Of a DNA stretch of 64,000 nt, positions 10,329 through 17,360 are shown in pieces. The stretch comes from Methylobacter tundripaludum SV96 (lineage in GTDB: Bacteria > Pseudomonadota > Gammaproteobacteria > Methylococcales > Methylomonadaceae): contig NZ_JH109153.1 in assembly GCF_000190755.2 (NCBI RefSeq), forward strand, positions 1,448,233 to 1,512,232. The letters are read 5' to 3'. The position numbers and the translations under genes are program-made. The notes under the pieces were generated by a model, which saw only the letters and a program-made list of their open reading frames with translations, was not told where the DNA came from and did not search any database. Numbering within the stretch: position 1 is the first letter of the stretch; each line of letters begins with the position of its first letter.

Positions 10329-10859
10329 TTGACCAACTACCGCCGCATTTACACGCCGGGCGCGACATGGTTTTTTACCGTGAATATTGCCAAACGACGA
10401 AATAATCGGTTATTGGTTGAAAACATAGATGTACTGCGGACGGCCTTTTATGATGTTAAAAAGAAACACCCTTTTCGCATTGAAGCGGCGGTTATCATGC
10501 CCGACCATCTTCATTGTCTATGGACTTTACCGCCGGGTGATGTTAATTATTCAATGCGTTGGGGACAGATCAAAGGGCGCTTTTCCAGTCACATCGATAC
10601 CGGCGAAAGCATTTCTAAAAGCAGGAAAAAACGGCGCGAGCGCGGACTCTGGCAACGCCGTTTTTGGACGCATTTAATAACGGATCAAGATGATTTCAAT
10701 CGTCATGTCGATTACGTTCATTGGAACCCGGTCAAGCACGGTTGGGTCTGCCAAGTTGCAGATTGGCCGCATTCGAGTTTTTTCAAGTTTGTAAAAATGG
10801 GTGTTTATCCCATGACCTGGGGGCATTCGGGTGAGTTTGATTTTGATGCGGGTGAGTAA
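10329..10859 (+). CDS. REP-associated tyrosine transposase (RAYT)
   Basis: A 176-residue Y1 HUH-type transposase of the IS200-like/RAYT group. The HUH metal site is visible in MPDHLHCLW (about residues 58-66), and the catalytic tyrosine is probably the one in DYVHWNPVKHG near residue 130. RAYTs are domesticated single-copy enzymes that cut and move REP hairpins rather than themselves. The gene is enclosed by an inverted pair of near-identical REPs (10267-10299 and 10862-10894), which supports the call. The start codon in the first frame reading MTNYRR is TTG at 10329. It directly precedes an AT-rich operon that looks horizontally acquired. Confidence 0.9.
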   Translation: MTNYRRIYTPGATWFFTVNIAKRRNNRLLVENIDVLRTAFYDVKKKHPFRIEAAVIMPDHLHCLWTLPPGDVNYSMRWGQIKGRFSSHIDTGESISKSRKKRRERGLWQRRFWTHLITDQDDFNRHVDYVHWNPVKHGWVCQVADWPHSSFFKFVKMGVYPMTWGHSGEFDFDAGE

Positions 10860-10861
10860 CC

Positions 10862-10894
10862 CGAATGATGCGCCTTCTGGCGTCGGCACATCCT
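10862..10894. repeat. Right REP flanking the RAYT gene
   Basis: Inverted partner of 10267-10299, with one difference in 33 bases. It starts two bases after the RAYT stop region, so it could also serve as that gene's 3' hairpin. Confidence 0.85.
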
Positions 10895-10988
10895 ATGTGG
10901 CGCATCTTATTGCGTTGACCCCAGTAATTTTTTATTACCCAGATAGTTATAATTCGCGATATAAATTTATCGCAAAAGTGTAGGAAAT

Positions 10989-11999
10989 ATGATTGATATA
11001 AGTTCAGCAGAAATTGCGAAGATTATTGTTCACCGCGTAGGAAATAGAATCAGGGAGGAGGGATACTCGCTTTCAAATCAAGAGGTAAAAAGAACTAAAG
11101 ACATTGATGATACTTTCCTTCGTCACTATCTTGCGCCACTTGTAAGAAGTAATGATATTTACGGTTTTTATCATGAATCTGATATAGGGTTGAATGCGGT
11201 TTATCATTTCACAAACCAAGTTTTTGCAGAGCCTTCAAGTTTTAGCGAACAATCTCAAAATATTGCGAAACACTTATATAGTGCATCCACTCACCCAAAA
11301 ATATCTAGTGGGGAACTAATCATCATTTTTTTTACAGGTCTTATTGTTGATGGCGTAACGTGTGATGCTCTGGGAATCTATCGGATTGAAATGAAAGATA
11401 GTTATCTTGATGTAGACGATGATTCAGGTGCATTCCAGCTTATAGAGCGGACGGGCATTTCACTTGAAAAAATGCAGAAAGGAGCTCTTGTTCTGTCAAC
11501 TGATAATCGAGTGTTTGCTATAGATTCATTAAGCCAAAAAACAAAATATTGGATGGAATCGTTCTTAAAAATCACTCCACAAAGTACGCCTAAAGCTTGT
11601 GCAAAAATCGGGGGGGCTTTATTGAAAGCAATATCATCAAAAATATCTGATCCTAATGCTGCTCTTGAACTTGGAAACCGAATATCTAAAAGCATAGAAG
11701 AATCTGAAACAATTTCGCTAGGGGTTATTAAAGAAATTTCAGCCGATTATGTAGATGAAGATGCATTCGGTGAAATACTGAGCAATCTCCAAGGAAAAAG
11801 CGGATTTGATCTTGCCGATAATTTGCAGCTAGATAGCCCGACTTTTGCAAAATACACCAAAAACGTAACTAAACAGACCCGAATTGCAGAAGGAATAACT
11901 TTGGTTACGTCAGCTAACTCCAGCATATCAAAAATAGATATTCAAAACACAGAGAATGGACTTGTTGCCACAATAGCTATCGAAATTATGGGGAATTAG
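10989..11999 (+). CDS. NA37/NdpA-like nucleoid-associated protein, first gene of an AT-rich operon
   Basis: A 336-residue soluble protein. Its N-terminal half resembles the 37-kDa nucleoid-associated (NA37/NdpA, also called YejK) family: HRVGNRIREEGYSLS near the start, then SQNIAKHLYSASTHPKISSG followed by a GELIIIFF strand around residues 90-120, and DALGIYRIE. These are recalled family features, not a search result. Family members bind DNA and the nucleoid. The gene is clearly richer in A+T than its neighbours. Its stop is two bases before the next ATG, so it is the lead gene of a three-gene operon. In that setting a DNA-binding or DNA-bridging role alongside a nuclease is a reasonable inference, but the function here is unknown. 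Confidence 0.65.
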   Translation: MIDISSAEIAKIIVHRVGNRIREEGYSLSNQEVKRTKDIDDTFLRHYLAPLVRSNDIYGFYHESDIGLNAVYHFTNQVFAEPSSFSEQSQNIAKHLYSASTHPKISSGELIIIFFTGLIVDGVTCDALGIYRIEMKDSYLDVDDDSGAFQLIERTGISLEKMQKGALVLSTDNRVFAIDSLSQKTKYWMESFLKITPQSTPKACAKIGGALLKAISSKISDPNAALELGNRISKSIEESETISLGVIKEISADYVDEDAFGEILSNLQGKSGFDLADNLQLDSPTFAKYTKNVTKQTRIAEGITLVTSANSSISKIDIQNTENGLVATIAIEIMGN

Positions 12000-12001
12000 T
12001 T

Positions 12002-12985
12002 ATGGGTGGAAAATCAAATGAGTCAGGAAAAATTGGTGAACAATTAGCTTCTTCTCTTTTAGAAATGATTGGATGGAAACCATCAATTCACAACCTAACT
12101 ATCAAATGCAACACGCCGACGCACTTAACTGAAAGTGGAAATCAGAGAACAACACATGAAGAAGATCAGTTTTTCATATACCACAATCCGTTTCATGATG
12201 ACCATACCGAAATTGTCCATATTTCGGTAAAAAACAATATTGATCAGTATCCGCAAAACGCGGCACTAAAAACTAGTTTTAAAGCCCATTTGAAGGAGTT
12301 GCATGAAATCATTGAGTGTGCAAAGCATGACCCAAAACTAATAGAAATAACTAATTCGTTTGGTGCAAAACGACACAAACACCATTCTGGTTTATTGGTA
12401 TGGTTACAAAATGATAAGGATAATATTGAGCAGAACATCAAATCAGACTTATCTAATAGCCAGCTTGAACAATCTAATGATGTACCTGTTTACCTAATAG
12501 ATAATGCTCGCGCATCTTTCCTGCTAAAAGTTGTTGATGATTTAAAGCGTCGTTCAAATAAAGATAATGTTGACGATTTAACGACTCGTTCAGTTAAAGG
12601 TAATGTCGAATTTTTTTACCCTCAAATTGGAACATCAATGGGAGTTAATGAAAGCCGAACAGGGAAAATGATTCCATTAGAATTAATTGCTGCGGACATT
12701 ATTTTTGGCTTTATTCGAAACACAGAAGGCAGTGTGCAAGAGTTAGTCATCTATGCCAATCAAACTTTTAGTGTTGATTCTTATAAAAGGCTAATAGCCT
12801 ATGCTTTACAATTTGTATCGGGATCTGTTTCAGTTATAAAAATAGGAATGCCTGATTATAATCCCACACACCATGGAAACGATGCAAAACAAGCTCGCCT
12901 TGTTTTCAATCGTCGAGAAGAATCTATAACACCATTCTCTTTTGAACGCTCTATATTGAATTTTCTTGATGAGGAAACAAAATGA
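12002..12985 (+). CDS. Putative restriction-like (PD-(D/E)xK) protein, GAPS4a-like?
   Basis: A 327-residue protein with no membrane segment. The N-terminus GKIGEQLASSLLEMIGW is the usual opening helix of restriction-endonuclease-like folds. An acidic DQFF strand and a HISVKNN strand, about 30 residues apart (55-85), could supply the D...xxK catalytic residues; the usual Glu of ExK is replaced here by Ser/Val, so activity is uncertain. The pattern ECAKHDPK further on and the overall layout recall GapS4a, a component of the two-gene GAPS4 anti-phage system; this is from memory and needs a profile search. The stop overlaps the next start (ATGA). The low-GC composition, with poor codon match to the surroundings, suggests transfer. 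Confidence 0.5.
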   Translation: MGGKSNESGKIGEQLASSLLEMIGWKPSIHNLTIKCNTPTHLTESGNQRTTHEEDQFFIYHNPFHDDHTEIVHISVKNNIDQYPQNAALKTSFKAHLKELHEIIECAKHDPKLIEITNSFGAKRHKHHSGLLVWLQNDKDNIEQNIKSDLSNSQLEQSNDVPVYLIDNARASFLLKVVDDLKRRSNKDNVDDLTTRSVKGNVEFFYPQIGTSMGVNESRTGKMIPLELIAADIIFGFIRNTEGSVQELVIYANQTFSVDSYKRLIAYALQFVSGSVSVIKIGMPDYNPTHHGNDAKQARLVFNRREESITPFSFERSILNFLDEETK

Positions 12986-14121
12986 GTTCGGAATTTAATA
13001 TATATTCAAGTATTGCTTATGGCAATGAACTTCGTAGATTACTTAATAGCAATCACATCTCATACGGTGAAGTAGATAGTGTACTTAAAGAAAAGGGGGT
13101 ATTTGTAGGTGATAATGACAAAGAAGTTACCGTCCCTTTGTTATCTGCAACATTGCTTACACCGGATGAATTTTTAAAATTAATCGAGAATAACTTCAAT
13201 CGTGAATCGCGACCAAAGGTGAAACCTCTTTTGAGTTTAGAACTTGCTGAGAAAGGTTTGGACTGGATTAGCCCCCTTAAGAAATTATTATTAACAGAAG
13301 ATTTTCAAATGCTTTCCAGCAAAGGAAATGAAAAGTTCGTTACGGAACCAACAATTGTTGTAGAAGGTAAAAAAATAACTATATCTTATTCGATTATGCG
13401 TGAAGATTTTAGTCGGGATTTTTTACAAAGAGAGCTAATTTTTAACGGGGAAATAACGATTGAGCAACAAGGCAATTCACTGAAATTAGACCGTTCTTCA
13501 ACCCATTCGTCAAAAGGGATTGAAGCTGTTAATAAGAAAATAAATTCTCGTATTGCAAAAATACTAAGTGATTCAAAGCTAGTATCTGATACAAAACCAC
13601 AACAAATTACATTTGGTTCTTTTACTAACGAAGAAAGAGTTAGGTTCTTTAAGCGGCTTACCGCTGGTTTCCCTAAATATCTTTTGCTTGGAACAGTTAA
13701 TGATATTGAGATAAGTCTTGATAAAAATGCACCGCCATTGCCTGATGATCCGCAAATATCATGGATGAAGCAAGCAGTGAGGCGTTTGAAAATTGATGGA
13801 GAACGTCTAAATGACATTTTTCTGATTAGTGATGAACAATATTACAAGTATTACTATATTCTACGAATTGATATAACGTTTCCATTCAAAGAAGGAGCAA
13901 ATTCTGGCGAATGTCACATTAGTTTTTCATTTAGCCATTCAGAACGTAGCAAAAAAAATATTGCTTCATCCGAGTTGATTTTTGATTGTGTAAAAACAAC
14001 TTACAAAAATACCGCAAACTCGGATGCTAAAAAAATAGTTACAACGGCTATTAATAAAGCAGTTCGTTCATTAATTGAAGAAAAGTACGAACTATTACTT
14101 TCAGAACGAAATGCTAAATAA
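12982..14121 (+). CDS. Unknown operon partner, GAPS4b-like?
   Basis: A 379-residue soluble protein, third in the AT-rich operon and overlapping the second by 4 bp. The N-terminal region reads as a short helical domain, with GNELRRLLNSNHIS, then EKGVFVGDNDKEV and VPLLSATLLTPDEF at about residues 13-65. That pattern is what I remember of the GapS4b N-terminus; the rest (beta-rich middle, Lys-rich C-terminus ending in a helix) I do not recognise. No catalytic motif is evident. It probably forms a complex with the preceding nuclease-like protein, by analogy with GAPS4 and because the genes are translationally coupled. Confidence in the family name is modest; confidence that this is a real gene is high. 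Confidence 0.5.
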   Translation: MSSEFNIYSSIAYGNELRRLLNSNHISYGEVDSVLKEKGVFVGDNDKEVTVPLLSATLLTPDEFLKLIENNFNRESRPKVKPLLSLELAEKGLDWISPLKKLLLTEDFQMLSSKGNEKFVTEPTIVVEGKKITISYSIMREDFSRDFLQRELIFNGEITIEQQGNSLKLDRSSTHSSKGIEAVNKKINSRIAKILSDSKLVSDTKPQQITFGSFTNEERVRFFKRLTAGFPKYLLLGTVNDIEISLDKNAPPLPDDPQISWMKQAVRRLKIDGERLNDIFLISDEQYYKYYYILRIDITFPFKEGANSGECHISFSFSHSERSKKNIASSELIFDCVKTTYKNTANSDAKKIVTTAINKAVRSLIEEKYELLLSERNAK

Positions 14122-14181
14122 TATTGCTTAACGAGGCTGCAGAGTACTAGCGTTCATGGGAAAAGCAGAATAAAGAGGTCA

Positions 14182-14229
14182 CAAAACACATGGTCAGGCC
14201 TTCCCAATCACGCACCCGGTCTGATCTTA
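14182..14229. repeat. 48-bp repeat, inverted copy at 63179-63225
   Basis: Contains TCACGCACCCGGTCTGATCTT; the reverse complement of 63179-63225 matches along nearly the whole length with a few differences. It lies just after the AT-rich operon; the other copy follows the DUF1640 gene at the other end of the window. Confidence 0.75.
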
Positions 14230-14239
14230 GCCCAGTTCC

Positions 14240-14370
14240 GTAGGTCGGGCATGCTGTTTATGCCCGACGCTCTCAAGCTTCAATAAAATGACGAATTTCG
14301 GGCTTAACCGCCGCCGTTCCCTCTTCTGGCGTTAAAATGTCGGGCAACGAAAAGCTGTCGCCCGACCTAC
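14240..14370. repeat. GTAGGTCGGGC-bounded REP doublet
   Basis: A 131-bp unit with perfect 11-bp inverted ends (14240-14250 and 14360-14370). Each end forms its own hairpin: GTCGGGCAT...ATGCCCGAC at the left and GTCGGGC...GCCCGAC at the right. The arrangement is that of a two-REP (BIME-like) element. Its right edge abuts the truncated GNAT gene. Together with 14182-14229 it fills the gap 14122-14377. Confidence 0.8.
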
Positions 14371-14377
14371 ATTAACT

Positions 14378-14626
14378 GATCCTGTTCCTGTCGCCATTCT
14401 TGGTCGTCTTGCCGTTGACAAGTCCTGGCAGGGGCGAGGGGTTGAGGTTGCCTTGCTTCAAGATGCCGTCGGTCGCACGGCGCAAGCTGGCGGCATTCTT
14501 GGCATACGCGGTCTTCTTGTTCATGCGCTTTCGATTGAAGCAAAGGCTTTTTATGAGCATCATGGGTTTGTCGCATCGCCGACACAACCCATGACCTTCA
14601 TCCTGTCGCTAAAGGGACTTGTGTAA
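14378..14626 (+). pseudogene. C-terminal remnant of a GNAT acetyltransferase toxin
   Basis: Read in the frame containing bases 14387-14389, the DNA gives about 80 residues with the GNAT acetyl-CoA loop (LGRLAVD followed by WQGRGV), then LVHALSIEAKAFYEHHGF and a C-terminal FILSLKGLV before TAA at 14624. This is the second half of a TacT-type GNAT toxin, which normally acetylates aminoacyl-tRNA and is paired with a ribbon-helix-helix antitoxin. No start codon, N-terminal half or antitoxin remains. The fragment begins right after the REP doublet, suggesting that insertion or recombination there removed the 5' end. Confidence 0.72.
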
Positions 14627-14670
14627 TTATTGATGGTCTTTAGAGAGTCCTGTTCAGCAGTTATCCCTGT

Positions 14671-14979
14671 CTAAACCAAATGCACTTCCAATTTTTTACC
14701 CACAGCAGCGGCGTATTTGCGCAAGGTGTCGATAGACGGCGAATGTTTGCCTGAGACCAAGGCGCTTTCCAGGCGGGCCACCGCCGAGGCTTTTGTGCCC
14801 ATGCGATCAGCGACTTGCGCTTGGGTTAATCCGGCTTCGCGTCTGGCGCTGAGTATTTCGTCGAGTATGGCGTATTTTGTGATGTTGGCGTCATAATCGG
14901 CTTTTACCGCCGGATTACTTAATAATTGTTCGCGAAATGCGGCATCGTGTGGAACGGGTTGGTAAGTATCGTTAGCCAT
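14671..14979 (-). CDS. HigA-like helix-turn-helix antitoxin
   Basis: A 102-residue protein with a C-terminal XRE-type helix-turn-helix (SARREAGLTQAQVADRMG and the recognition-helix region KASAVARLE, about residues 45-75). It neutralises the toxin encoded just upstream and should repress the shared promoter. The gene overlaps the toxin by 8 bp, and the toxin-first order is that of HigBA-type modules. The call as antitoxin follows from the pairing; the exact subfamily name is uncertain. Confidence 0.85.
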   Translation of the reverse strand: MANDTYQPVPHDAAFREQLLSNPAVKADYDANITKYAILDEILSARREAGLTQAQVADRMGTKASAVARLESALVSGKHSPSIDTLRKYAAAVGKKLEVHLV

Positions 14980-15298
14980 GGTTAACCTCTTTTAGTCGTT
15001 TTCTGGCAAGCTGTAAATCAGCCGCTGGTGTGGTATTGGTTTTCTTGACTAGGCTATGCAAAATAACAATCGCCTGTCCAATTTGTGTGCAATAAAACAC
15101 GCGCCCGATGCCTTCTTTGCCTTTGGGGCGCAGTTCGAATAAACCGCCGCCCATTGCACGGGAATGAGGCATGTGCAAATTTGCCCCGTGATTTTGCATT
15201 AAATCGGTCAAGTGAATGTAATCCGCTAAGATTCCCGCCGGTAGTGCCATCACTTGCTGCTTAACCCGCTCATTGTAGTAGGTGATGGTATAGTTCAT
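14972..15298 (-). CDS. HigB/RelE-like toxin
   Basis: A 108-residue protein with the RelE-superfamily layout: YYNERVKQQVMALP opening helix, then GGLFELRPKGKEGIGRVFY in the beta-sheet, and a VILHSLVKKTNTTP strand-helix end typical of phage-derived Gp49-like HigB toxins. Such toxins cleave mRNA on the ribosome. It is the first gene of a two-gene module with the helix-turn-helix antitoxin, whose start it overlaps. The conserved basic residues (Arg in ELRPK, Lys in VKKT) are present, so the toxin looks intact. Confidence 0.87.
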   Translation of the reverse strand: MNYTITYYNERVKQQVMALPAGILADYIHLTDLMQNHGANLHMPHSRAMGGGLFELRPKGKEGIGRVFYCTQIGQAIVILHSLVKKTNTTPAADLQLARKRLKEVNHG

Positions 15299-15395
15299 GG
15301 GGGGATTGTAACAAATTTGTTACTTATGGCAACTGCCGCTTCTTGTAGAATAAATTGGGGTGGCAAATTTTGCACCGCATTTTTGTTTTTTGCTC

Positions 15396-15594
15396 TCGTT
15401 CCTACGTAGCATGTCACTGCCATTAAATTAAGGATGGACAGTACCTTTTCCCTCAGGGAGAAGGTTAGGATGAGGGGATCAAATAAAGCTTTTTGCCTTA
15501 TTTTTTATTCTCCTCACCCCAACCCTCTCCAGCAGGAGAGGGGGTTTTTTCTTAATTTAATGGCAGTGACGTAGCATGTGGGAACGAGAGCGGT
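15396..15594. repeat. Large nested palindromic element
   Basis: Outer arms CTCGTTCC...CACTGCCATTAAATTAAG (15396 to about 15432) pair with CTTAATTTAATGGCAGTG...GGAACGAG (about 15552 to 15594); the 18-bp part is perfect. Inside are two opposed copies of the CCCTCTCC-type repeat (about 15449-15480 and 15521-15546). The element fills most of the gap 15299-15629; no gene is visible there. Confidence 0.8.
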
Positions 15595-15629
15595 AGCATC
15601 CATGCTTGTGTTGAGTATATATGCAATGT

Positions 15630-15656
15630 AAGAGCGGGGATTTATAAGCCGCTCTT
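15630..15656 (-). terminator. Hairpin at the end of the cyd operon
   Basis: AAGAGCGG pairs with CCGCTCTT around a 10-base loop that contains the stop codon of the CydX-fusion gene. The following bases on the minus strand are not a clear U run, so this may be a 3' stabiliser rather than an intrinsic terminator. Confidence 0.35.
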
Positions 15657-16211
15657 TGCCGTTGCAACTCTGATCAATTCATCCACTTCATTCGTTGTAG
15701 CAGCAGATTTTTCAGTGAGTGCGGAGTATTCAGCAACCCCAACAGCCGCTTCAACAACCAGGCCGGGCGCTTTAACTTGCTGTGAAATTCCGTTTTTAAT
15801 CTGCCCCGCAAGCCGCTCGGCTTTCCTCAACGGCGAACCCGGCAGGGCGATCAAGAAGTCTTGCTCTCCCATTCTCGCCGCAATATCGACGCCAGCCCTG
15901 ATGTCGTTCTTAAAACAACCGGCCACGCCGCGTAATATCGCGTCCATTTCGTAGTCGGGCAGGTCGTTATGCTGGGTTTTAAAATCTTTCAAGCTGATAA
16001 AAAGAATGGAAAACGGGAAGCCGTTGCGTTTGGAGTTTTCGACTTTTTCCTGTAAGCGGCCCAGCATCGTGTCTCTGGTCATTAACTGGGTTAGCGGGTC
16101 TAAGGGGATATGTTCCCTATCCCATGTTTCCTGAGCCTCCAGCCGCAGCACGTTGATAATGCCTAGTGAGCAGGCCAGTAATAATCCAAGTATCCAGGTG
16201 AAATACCACAT
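15642..16211 (-). CDS. CydX-like subunit fused to a degenerate GGDEF domain
   Basis: A 189-residue protein. Residues 1-28 (MWYFTWILGLLLACSLGII then N, V, L, R and LEAQE) match the cytochrome bd small subunit CydX, a single membrane helix that stabilises haem binding. From about residue 37 it continues as a GGDEF fold starting DPLTQLMTRD. The catalytic signatures are lost: the usual metal-binding IDLD is ISLK, the loop is GEQDF, and the I-site spacing is not kept, so it should not make cyclic-di-GMP but could bind a nucleotide or protein. It lies 9 bp after cydB, in the position where free cydX is normally found, and is co-transcribed with cydAB. Free CydX is usually below 40 residues, so this is a genuine fusion. 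Confidence 0.85.
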   Translation of the reverse strand: MWYFTWILGLLLACSLGIINVLRLEAQETWDREHIPLDPLTQLMTRDTMLGRLQEKVENSKRNGFPFSILFISLKDFKTQHNDLPDYEMDAILRGVAGCFKNDIRAGVDIAARMGEQDFLIALPGSPLRKAERLAGQIKNGISQQVKAPGLVVEAAVGVAEYSALTEKSAATTNEVDELIRVATAKSGL

Positions 16212-16220
16212 AGCAATCTC

Positions 16221-17360
16221 CTAATAAGCCGAATGATCGTTCTGATGAATGTGTTCCAGCGTGATTTTTCCGCGCATCACGCGGAACGCCCAAGTTGTGT
16301 AAGCGACAACGATGGGTAAAAAAATCACCGTCACCCAGAACATGATTTTTAAGGTGGTAAGGCTGGAACTGGCGTCCCATACGGTCAAGGAACTGCTCAG
16401 CGCCGAGCTCGACGGTATCAGGAACGGAAACATCGATACGCCCGCCGTTAAAATAACGGAAGTTAATACTAATGAACTGGTTATAAATGCCAGACCAGTG
16501 CGGTCAATTTTCGATAGCACGATGGTTGCAACTCCTGCAATAAAAGCCAGCGCGGGAATAACCCATAACACAGGACAATGCGCATAGTTATCCAGCCATA
16601 AGCCCGGTTCTTTGGAAACCATTTTTGCCAATGGGTTGGACGGTGCGTTAGGGAGGATTTCTGTGGTGATACGGTAACCGTCAATATGGGCAACCCAGAA
16701 GCCCGCCACAGCAAAAATGACCAGCGTTATGATTGCAGAAACAGTGACCACTTTTTTACAACGCCGATTAATGTCACCCTCGGTTTTGAGCTGTAAATAA
16801 ACCGCACCGTGCATGATCAGCATCGATAAGCTGAGCAGTCCCGCCGCCAATGCAAAAGGGTTTAATAATGCCCAGAACGAGCCGGTATAAAAAATACGCA
16901 TATCGTTATCGAAGTGGAACGGTACGCCTTGCAACAAGTTGCCGAACGCCACGCCGAAAATCAATGCCGGTACGAACCCTCCGACAAACAACGCAATATC
17001 CCAGTTGTTGCGCCATGTTTGGCTGGGCAGTTTACTGCGGTAATCAAAGCCTATCGGCCTTAAGAATAACGCAAACAAGGTCAGCAATAAGGCGAAATAA
17101 AATCCCGAAAATGCCACGGAATAGGCGATAGGCCAGGCAGCAAACAACGCGCCGCCCGCGGTTATAAACCAAACTTGGTTGCCTTCCCAGGTTGCGCCGA
17201 TGGAATTGATAATCACGCGGCGTTCGCTATCGTTTTTCCCTAAAAAGGGTAATAAGACCGCCACGCCCAGGTCAAAGCCGTCGGTAATGGCAAAGCCGAT
17301 CAATAAAGCGCCTAATAAAGCCCACCAGATCAGGCGCAGGGTTTCATAATCGAAAATCAT
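16221..17360 (-). CDS. cydB: Cytochrome bd ubiquinol oxidase subunit II
   Basis: A 379-residue integral membrane protein with the CydB start (WWALLGALLIGFAITDGFDLG) and the conserved ATWEGNQVWFI segment near residues 57-67. CydB pairs with CydA and carries the oxygen and proton channels of the oxidase. Length matches the family. Its ATG overlaps the cydA stop by 4 bp, and the CydX fusion follows 9 bp after its own stop, giving the operon cydA-cydB-cydX'. Confidence 0.96.
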   Translation of the reverse strand: MIFDYETLRLIWWALLGALLIGFAITDGFDLGVAVLLPFLGKNDSERRVIINSIGATWEGNQVWFITAGGALFAAWPIAYSVAFSGFYFALLLTLFALFLRPIGFDYRSKLPSQTWRNNWDIALFVGGFVPALIFGVAFGNLLQGVPFHFDNDMRIFYTGSFWALLNPFALAAGLLSLSMLIMHGAVYLQLKTEGDINRRCKKVVTVSAIITLVIFAVAGFWVAHIDGYRITTEILPNAPSNPLAKMVSKEPGLWLDNYAHCPVLWVIPALAFIAGVATIVLSKIDRTGLAFITSSLVLTSVILTAGVSMFPFLIPSSSALSSSLTVWDASSSLTTLKIMFWVTVIFLPIVVAYTTWAFRVMRGKITLEHIHQNDHSAY

